Shown here one piece after another: positions 6,251 through 11,607 of a stretch of DNA of 11,607 bases. The stretch is taken from positions 1-11,607 of the forward strand of contig CABMPS010000046.1 in the NCBI GenBank assembly GCA_902388545.1, read 5' to 3'. The notes below the pieces were generated by a model that was not told the DNA's origin, ran no database searches, and worked only from the letters and a program-made list of their open reading frames with translations. A program made the translations under genes and the position numbers. Position 1 is the stretch's first letter. Each line of letters begins with the position of its first letter. The DNA is from an uncultured Collinsella sp. (GTDB taxonomy: Bacteria > Actinomycetota > Coriobacteriia > Coriobacteriales > Coriobacteriaceae).

Positions 6251-7564
6251 GTGGCGGAAGTAGTCGACAGCAAACAGGATGGGCGTGCAGAGGCTGCGCG
6301 AGCGGCGGTGAGTGCGGCACGGCGTGAGGATACCGAACTTTGCGCCCGTCTAGTCTTTCGCGTCTCGCGCAATGAGCTAAGGCGCGTGGGGATCACCACG
6401 CCCATCGCTCTCTACGATGAGCTGAAGCAGGTCTTCTGGAACGCAGACGAGGGCGTCACCCTGGGCGACCACCTCTCTGTCGGGTTCGGCAAGGTCGACC
6501 GCCGCCGTCAGGTGCGCGCCTTCGCCGAGCGCCATGCGGACGAGCCCAGAAACGTCGCCGCGAAAGCCTACGAGCGCGAATACGGCTTCAGCGCAGGCAT
6601 CGCCGCGATATGGCTCGACCTGTTCGCCGAGCCCGCGGACGTGAGCTTCTCGGAGTGGCTTGGCGTCGAGGTCGCTGAATGCCCGACGGGCGCCCCGGCC
6701 TCCCGTGCGGATGTGCCCGTAGCGCACGACACCGAGCGCGAGGCACCCACCCTCGAGGGCTTCCTTGCCCGGGAGCTTGCCGGCCGCATCTGCGACGAAG
6801 GCCTCGTGCGTCGGCGCTTCGCCTTCGAGTTTCCCGACGATCCGCCCGAAGCGCTCGACCGCGGCATCGAGGATGCGGGCTACTACGAGGACCGCGGCTT
6901 GCTCTTCCGAGAAGGGAGCACCCCGAACGACCACTTCACGCGGCTGCTGGCCGAGCATCCGTCTTTCGCGAAGGGCGACGCCGGCTTCGAGAACGCCGTG
7001 TGGCAGCACCCCGCCTTCCGCCAGGTGCTGCGCCAGGCGCTTTCGGACCACCGCTTACTTCTCTACGAGGGCGACAGCTACATCTCGTTCTCGCGGCTGC
7101 ACGACGTGCTAGGCGCGCGCATGGCGGACATCGAGTCGTACGCGCCCGCGGTGAGCGTGGATGCGCCCGAAGGCGAGCCCTTCACCGTGGCGAGCCTGCG
7201 CGCGGGCGGCGCCACTCCGCATCCGCTGTACGGGCTGGACATGCCCGACGACTTCTACGAGGGACTGCTCGACGCGGGAGGGCTCCTGCGCAGCTGCACG
7301 CTCGCCGGAACCAAGGTGTTCGTCGCCGGAGGCGAGGGGCGGCTTTCCGCAGCCGACCTCATCGAGTGGATCGTCGCCCACCATGAGGGAATCGAGCGCG
7401 ATGACCTGCCGAGACTGCTCGCGAACGATCTGGGCATCACGTGCCCGGCACCGCTTCTGACGACGACCATTTACAACTCCGACGTCTACTACGACGACAT
7501 CGGGGACGCATATTACTCATCCATGGAGGCATGGAAGAAGGAGGCACGAAATGAGCTTGCTTGA
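6251..7564 (+). CDS. Unrecognised 437-residue protein of the restriction cassette
   Basis: GTG 6251 starts three bases after the previous stop, and the end overlaps the ParB-like gene by 14 bases, so it is almost certainly co-transcribed and translationally coupled. I do not recognise the family. The protein is soluble, acidic and without membrane segments. Several stretches have the texture of helix-turn-helix or winged-helix domains: TPIALYDELKQVFW with AYEREYGFSAGIAAIW (about residues 50-120), a central RLLAEHPSF / SFSRLHDVLG part (about 230-290), and a C-terminal ADLIEWIVAHHEGI with LPRLLANDLGI and a Tyr-rich tail (VYYDDIGDAYYSSM). Residues about 145-170 look like a linker. A DNA-binding or specificity adaptor role is possible but is only inference. 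Base composition matches its neighbours and the frame is unbroken. Confidence 0.8.
   Translation: MAEVVDSKQDGRAEAARAAVSAARREDTELCARLVFRVSRNELRRVGITTPIALYDELKQVFWNADEGVTLGDHLSVGFGKVDRRRQVRAFAERHADEPRNVAAKAYEREYGFSAGIAAIWLDLFAEPADVSFSEWLGVEVAECPTGAPASRADVPVAHDTEREAPTLEGFLARELAGRICDEGLVRRRFAFEFPDDPPEALDRGIEDAGYYEDRGLLFREGSTPNDHFTRLLAEHPSFAKGDAGFENAVWQHPAFRQVLRQALSDHRLLLYEGDSYISFSRLHDVLGARMADIESYAPAVSVDAPEGEPFTVASLRAGGATPHPLYGLDMPDDFYEGLLDAGGLLRSCTLAGTKVFVAGGEGRLSAADLIEWIVAHHEGIERDDLPRLLANDLGITCPAPLLTTTIYNSDVYYDDIGDAYYSSMEAWKKEARNELA
7538..7544 (+). promoter_or_regulatory. Strong ribosome binding site of the ParB-like gene
   Basis: AAGGAGG lies six bases before ATG 7551, inside the end of the preceding gene. 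It is a consensus Shine-Dalgarno sequence and fixes the start of the ParB-like gene, which begins 14 bases before the previous stop codon is finished. The arrangement suggests this protein is made in larger amounts than the upstream one. Confidence 0.75.
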
Positions 7565-8762
7565 GGAAGGGATCGCGACTGGCAACGTCCTGCCGACGGG
7601 TCGCAAGGAGAAGCACTCCATCGACAACGTGACGCGCGACTTCGACATCTACCGCATCAAGTGCGATCTGCTGTTCTACAACGACCAGAACGACCGCATC
7701 GCCACTTGGGTAAGCGAGTACAACTCCGCGCAGGGCGCGGATCTGCTCGCCCTTGGCCGCGACGAGTACAACGGCGTCATCGAGGACTTCATCGTCGAGA
7801 GCAACCCCGGCGCGCTCAGGAAGACCGAGAAGAGCATCGCCCTTCGCGGCCAGCTTAGGCCGGGCATCGTGCTCAACGACGGACGCGTCATCGACGGCAA
7901 CCGACGCCTGACCTGCGTCCGCCGCCTCGCGCGGGCGAACAACGAGGCGGGCTGGTTCGAGGCCGCCATCCTCGACGACGCCACAGGCAGCGACCCCAAG
8001 CGCATCAAGCTGCTCGAGCTCGCCATCCAAATCGGCGAAGAGGAGAAGGTGGCGTACGATCCCGTCGACCGCCTCGTCGGCGTATACCGCGACGTGGTTA
8101 AGAACCACCTCATAACCCCTGCGGAGTACGGCAACGCGACGGGCATGACCGAGGCGGAGGTGAAAAAACTCGTCGACCGCGCCCAGTACATGGAGGAGTT
8201 CCTCGAATTCTGCCAGGCCCCCGAGCAGTACCACCTCGCCCGCGCCCTCAAGGTCGATGGCCCCTTGGGCGAGTTCAGCCGCGTGCTGAAGAAGTACGAC
8301 AACAGGCGCGACAAACAGCTTGTCAAACGACTCATGTTCGCCAACATGGTGGTGCAGCCCGAGGGCGACATCACCCGATACGTGAGAGACTTCGGCAGCG
8401 TGGCAGGCACGGATGCGGAGGCCGACTTCAAGGCCGCCGAGCTGCAGGCCATGTCCGAGCTCCTCGAGAAGATGGGTCCCGACGCCCTCACGCGCGAGAA
8501 GGTGAGCGAGCTGCGCTCGGACGGCAACCTCGTCGACGGCTTCAAGCGCGCAGGCGACCGCGCAAGAGAGACCGTGCGCCGCGTCAAGCTCATGGACACG
8601 CCCGCCAAGAAATCCGCCGACTGCCTCTCCGAGCTCGAGAAGATCCTTCCCGAGATGCTCGACGTGCTGGGACCCGACGAGCTCGAGAAGGTGCGCCGCA
8701 ACCTCGTTGCCGTCGCCGACAAGGTGGAAGAGCTGATCGGTGAGATCGATGAGCGCGCCTAG
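7551..8762 (+). CDS. ParB/sulfiredoxin-fold protein (ParB N-terminal domain)
   Basis: This 403-residue protein has a ParB-like N-terminal domain. KSIALRGQLRPGIVLNDG (about 94-111) leads into VIDGNRRLTC (113-122), the counterpart of the GHRRL nucleotide-binding motif of ParB and the DGQQR motif of related families. A helix-turn-helix candidate follows (EYGNATGMTEAEVKKLV, about 193-209), and the C-terminal third is helical and charged. ParB proteins are CTPases that clamp on DNA; stand-alone members of the fold also occur in defence and DNA-modification islands. No ParA partner or parS site is visible, which argues against plasmid partition. ATG 7551 has a consensus ribosome site and the gene overlaps its neighbours on both sides, so it is likely a DNA-loading or sensing subunit of the cassette. 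Confidence 0.75.
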   Translation: MSLLEEGIATGNVLPTGRKEKHSIDNVTRDFDIYRIKCDLLFYNDQNDRIATWVSEYNSAQGADLLALGRDEYNGVIEDFIVESNPGALRKTEKSIALRGQLRPGIVLNDGRVIDGNRRLTCVRRLARANNEAGWFEAAILDDATGSDPKRIKLLELAIQIGEEEKVAYDPVDRLVGVYRDVVKNHLITPAEYGNATGMTEAEVKKLVDRAQYMEEFLEFCQAPEQYHLARALKVDGPLGEFSRVLKKYDNRRDKQLVKRLMFANMVVQPEGDITRYVRDFGSVAGTDAEADFKAAELQAMSELLEKMGPDALTREKVSELRSDGNLVDGFKRAGDRARETVRRVKLMDTPAKKSADCLSELEKILPEMLDVLGPDELEKVRRNLVAVADKVEELIGEIDERA

Positions 8763-10692
8763 GGCCGTCGTCTGCTACGACGAGGCGCGCCCCGGCATGT
8801 ACCTGCGCATCGAGGGGCAAGACATCGCCTCGTTCATGGCCTCGGCCGCATGGCGCGCCTGGCTGTACTACCCGGCGAGCGCCGTCGACGGCACCGATCG
8901 CGACCGCATCCTACTCGACGGCGGCATGGGCCTTCGCGAGTGCCAGGACATGCTCGAGGCGATCATGGAGGCCGACGGCCACGGCGTCGAGGTCGCGGTT
9001 GACCCGAGCTTCGGCGCCTTCGTGAACGCCGGCGAGACCTACATCCGCGAGCGCTCCGAGGTGGGGTTGGCCATCAAGGCGCAGACCGCCGAGGGCATCG
9101 CCGACGACCCCCAGCTGGGGCCGCGCTTCCGGGAGTTCCGCGACGTGGTGAACGCCTCGATGGTGCGTCCCCTGCGCGACCGGCAGATGCTCGACGCCTT
9201 CTTCATGGCGACGGTTGGGCGCGCGGCCGACTTCTCGGTGCCCGGCGCCGGCAAGACCGCGACGGTGCTCGGCGTGTTCGCCTACCTTCGCCATTTGGGG
9301 CTCGCGCGCCGCATCGTGGTGGTTTGCCCCAAGAACGGCTTCGAGTCGTGGGAGAAGGAGTGGGTCGCCACCTTCGGGGATAAGCTGCCTTTGAGCTGCT
9401 TCTCGCTGGGAGACCCCGCCATAGCGGCGATGTCGACCGAGCGCAGGCGCAACGCGCTGTCGCTCGACAGCGGCGCGTGCAACCTGTTCACGTTCAACTA
9501 CGAGTCGCTCTCGGGCTACGTGCGGGAGCTGCATGCCATCATCCCCGACCAGACCCTGCTCGTCTTCGACGAGGTGCACCGGGTGAAGGCCATCGGCGGC
9601 AGGCGCGCGGAAGCCGCGCTCGAGGCGGCCGACGGCGCGAAGTTCGTGATCGCCCTTACGGGAACGCCCATCCCGAACACCTACCAGGACATCTACAACC
9701 TGCTGCACATCCTGTACCCCGAGGACTACGACACGTTCTTCGGCTACGAGCCGGGCGAGCTCCGCGCGCCCGATGCGGACCTCCAGGCAAGCCTCAACGA
9801 CAGCCTGGCGCCCTTCTTCTGCCGAACGAACAAGGACGAGCTCGGCGTGCCGCGCCCGGAGCCCGACGAGATCGTGGAGGTCGAGGCGACGCCCGATGAG
9901 GACACATTGCTGCGAGTCCTGTACGCGTCTTGCCCCAACGCGCTCGCGAGGATCATACGCACCCTGCAGCTCGAGAGCGACCCCGAGATGCTCTGCTCTG
10001 CAGTGGACCCAGGCGACCTCGAGTACGTGCTCGACCAGGTCGGCGATGACTACTCGGATATCGACTACGTCGACTTCTCGCAGACGTTCTACGAGGCCAT
10101 CGAGCGAAGCCGCCCGAGCTCGAAGCTCGTGGCGTGCGAGCGGCTCGTGGAGCGCATCGTCGCCGAAGGCCGCCCCGTCATAGTATGGTGCATCTTCGTA
10201 CGCAGCATCAGCAACCTCCGCCGCGACCTCGCCGCCATGGGGATTCCGGCAGAGGCGATCTACGGCGCCACGCCACAGGAAGAGAGACGCGAGATTCTGG
10301 ACGACTTCCGCGCGGGGCGCTTCAGGGTGCTCGTGACCAACCCGCAGACGCTTGCCGAGTCGGTCTCTCTGCACAGCGTCTGCCACGACGCGGTGTATTT
10401 CGAGTACAGCTACAACTTGGTGCACCTGCTGCAGTCAAAGGACCGCATACACCGTCTGGGCCTGCCCGACGACCAGAAGACGCGCTACTACTTCATGCGC
10501 GAGAAGTTCATGCGCGACGGCAGGGAGCTATCCCTCGACGCCGTGATCTACGACCGCTTGAAGGAGAAGGAGCAGACGATGCTCGACGCCATCGACCGCG
10601 GCTGCCTTGAGGGCGGCTACCTCGATGACGAGGACCTGCGTATCGTCTTCGAGCGCCTGCTGGGAGAAGATGCCAAGAGCCTGGAATACTAA
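8740..10692 (+). CDS. SNF2-type DEAD/DEAH helicase (DNA translocase)
   Basis: Residues 1-150 form an N-terminal domain of unknown role. The SNF2 core follows: Arg/Gln-rich lead-in RPLRDRQM (143-150), Walker A SVPGAGKT (166-173), VVVCPKN (193-199), DEVH as motif II (277-280), ALTGTPIPN as motif III (305-313), and in the second lobe VIVWCIFV, YGATPQEERREIL, LVTNPQTLAESVSL and QSKDRIHRLG as motif VI (about 565-574). SVPGAGKT, in place of the eukaryotic-style DEMGLGKT, marks a bacterial SNF2 subgroup common in defence islands. Such proteins move on double-stranded DNA using ATP. No nuclease domain is evident, so cleavage would need a partner. GTG 8740 and ATG 8749 are both possible starts; both overlap the ParB-like gene. 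The stop at 10690-10692 ends the compact cassette. Confidence 0.85.
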   Translation: MRSMSAPRAVVCYDEARPGMYLRIEGQDIASFMASAAWRAWLYYPASAVDGTDRDRILLDGGMGLRECQDMLEAIMEADGHGVEVAVDPSFGAFVNAGETYIRERSEVGLAIKAQTAEGIADDPQLGPRFREFRDVVNASMVRPLRDRQMLDAFFMATVGRAADFSVPGAGKTATVLGVFAYLRHLGLARRIVVVCPKNGFESWEKEWVATFGDKLPLSCFSLGDPAIAAMSTERRRNALSLDSGACNLFTFNYESLSGYVRELHAIIPDQTLLVFDEVHRVKAIGGRRAEAALEAADGAKFVIALTGTPIPNTYQDIYNLLHILYPEDYDTFFGYEPGELRAPDADLQASLNDSLAPFFCRTNKDELGVPRPEPDEIVEVEATPDEDTLLRVLYASCPNALARIIRTLQLESDPEMLCSAVDPGDLEYVLDQVGDDYSDIDYVDFSQTFYEAIERSRPSSKLVACERLVERIVAEGRPVIVWCIFVRSISNLRRDLAAMGIPAEAIYGATPQEERREILDDFRAGRFRVLVTNPQTLAESVSLHSVCHDAVYFEYSYNLVHLLQSKDRIHRLGLPDDQKTRYYFMREKFMRDGRELSLDAVIYDRLKEKEQTMLDAIDRGCLEGGYLDDEDLRIVFERLLGEDAKSLEY

Positions 10693-10762
10693 GAGGCCGA
10701 ACGGCGCACTGACGATATTGGCTCATAAGTAACAACTGCGAAGGAAAGATAGGGCTTTAAGG
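10693..10762. other. Short intergenic gap between the helicase and the DUF262 gene
   Basis: This 70-base gap is lower in GC than its surroundings. I see no hairpin followed by T residues and no good promoter pair. AGGG at 10751-10753 region, within GATAGGG, could serve as the ribosome site for ATG 10763. The DUF262 gene could therefore be read through from the cassette or have its own unrecognised promoter. Confidence 0.35.
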
Positions 10763-11607
10763 ATGGATGCAGGAAAATCTACGATAAGCGGCGTGTTCAA
10801 CGGATCGCGCCTGCTCGAAATACCTTTCTACCAAAGGGCGTACGTCTGGGGAGAAGAGCAATGGGAGCGCTTCCTCGGCGACATGGAGTTCGTCACGGCT
10901 TCGAAGCGACCTTATTTCCTGGGCTCGATCATCCTGAAGCAAGCCTCCTCCGGCAACACTTGGTCCGAGGTGTCCGAGGTTCGCACAGTCATCGACGGCC
11001 AGCAGCGCCTCACGACCATGGTCATCTTCTTCAAGGCGCTCTGCGCGAGAATCGACGCCGATAGGCTGTTCGAGCGAGATTTCGTCCTGGAGACCGGCGA
11101 AGTCGCCTTGAGACATGGCAAGTACGACCGGCAGGATTTCGAGAAGGTCGTCAGCGCCACGGGCTGCGAGCCTGTCGAGGGCTCCTCGTCCATCGTCCTT
11201 GCCTACAACTATTTCCTCAAGAACATCGACCCAGAGAAGGTCGACAGGAACACGATCAAGTCGAACGTCCAGTTCGTCTGCATCGATCTCACCGAGGGCG
11301 AGGACGAGCAGCAGATATTCGACACCATCAACTCGCTCGGGGTGCGCCTGACGACGGCGGAGCTCCTCAAGAACTACTTCTTCAACCGCGAGAACGAGCA
11401 GGCGTTCAAGGAGTGCTGGGAGGACGTCTTCGAGCCCACGGCGGAGAAGAGGGAGTATTGGGAGCAGGAGGTCGTTACCGGGCGCATCAAGCGCACGCTC
11501 GTCGACCTGTTCTTCGACGCGTTCCTCCAGATCCTGGTTCAGGACAAGAAGCGCGGCGTCACGACCGAGGACAAGCTCTTCTTTTCGCGCACGTCCAACC
11601 TCTTCCA
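10763..11607 (+). CDS. DUF262 (GmrSD/SspE-type) protein, N-terminal part, cut by the window edge
   Basis: From ATG 10763 the frame stays open to the last base, giving 281 residues with no stop. The DUF262 signature is clear: IPFYQRAYVWGEEQW (about 20-34), a YFLGSIIL strand (51-58), VIDGQQRLTTM (76-86) and, near residue 190, INSLGVRLTTAELLKNYFF. DUF262 belongs to the ParB/sulfiredoxin fold, and its DGQQR motif binds nucleotides. It is the N-terminal half of GmrSD type IV restriction enzymes, which cut modified DNA, and of SspE, which senses phosphorothioated DNA. Many members carry a C-terminal DUF1524 HNH nuclease, which would lie beyond this window. The 70-base gap leaves open whether it belongs to the same system or is a neighbouring defence gene. 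Confidence 0.85.
   Translation, partial: MDAGKSTISGVFNGSRLLEIPFYQRAYVWGEEQWERFLGDMEFVTASKRPYFLGSIILKQASSGNTWSEVSEVRTVIDGQQRLTTMVIFFKALCARIDADRLFERDFVLETGEVALRHGKYDRQDFEKVVSATGCEPVEGSSSIVLAYNYFLKNIDPEKVDRNTIKSNVQFVCIDLTEGEDEQQIFDTINSLGVRLTTAELLKNYFFNRENEQAFKECWEDVFEPTAEKREYWEQEVVTGRIKRTLVDLFFDAFLQILVQDKKRGVTTEDKLFFSRTSNLF

Noticed and set aside
7551..8762. A plasmid partition ParB
   Set aside because: No ParA gene, no parS-like repeat and no replication gene is visible; the gene is embedded in a helicase/restriction operon.
8911..10425. A 504-codon open frame on the minus strand opposite the SNF2 helicase
   Set aside because: Same reason: long antisense frames are common opposite GC-rich genes, and the sense strand carries all SNF2 motifs.
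1..11607. CRISPR arrays, tRNA or rRNA genes, insertion sequences, attachment sites
   Set aside because: I scanned for spaced repeats, cloverleaf-like sequence, transposase motifs and terminal inverted repeats and saw none.

Overview
The window is GC-rich, with C/G-ending codons, clear Shine-Dalgarno sites, some GTG starts, and every supportable gene on the + strand. This fits a high-GC actinobacterium. A gut Coriobacteriia (Eggerthella/Collinsella type) is my best guess from codon texture alone, with low confidence. The content is that of an accessory or defence region: no housekeeping genes, rRNA, tRNA, CRISPR array, transposase or integrase are visible.

Layout. (1) 74-343: a small unrecognised ORF with a strong ribosome binding site, broken by an in-frame TAG at its ninth codon. 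(2) 344-520: intergenic, with inverted repeats, a perfect TATAAT box and two direct repeats just before the next gene. (3) 521-10692: a tightly packed cassette with gaps of 2-3 bases or short overlaps. It encodes a ribbon-helix-helix regulator; an Eco57I-like N6-adenine methyltransferase (split by a frameshift); a GIY-YIG nuclease/superfamily 2 helicase with a methyltransferase-like C-terminus (also split); an unrecognised 437-residue protein; a ParB-fold protein; and a SNF2-type helicase. (4) 10693-10762: a short gap. (5) 10763 to the window end: the N-terminal part of a DUF262 (GmrSD/SspE-type) protein, cut by the window edge.

How the genes may work together (inference). The methyltransferase and the nuclease-helicase look like the modification and restriction arms of a restriction-modification system. 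The 437-residue protein, ParB-like protein and SNF2 helicase overlap one another and follow the nuclease gene by 3 bases, so they are probably co-transcribed accessory subunits. The RHH protein is the obvious candidate regulator. I cannot match this gene set to a named system such as BREX, DISARM, Dnd, Ssp or Zorya.

Caveat. Both large restriction genes carry an apparent one-base loss in a four-base homopolymer: C4 at 1829-1832, inside the catalytic NPPY motif, and T4 at 5646-5649. With the nonsense codon in the first ORF this means either a decayed locus or sequence errors. Which it is decides whether the system is alive.
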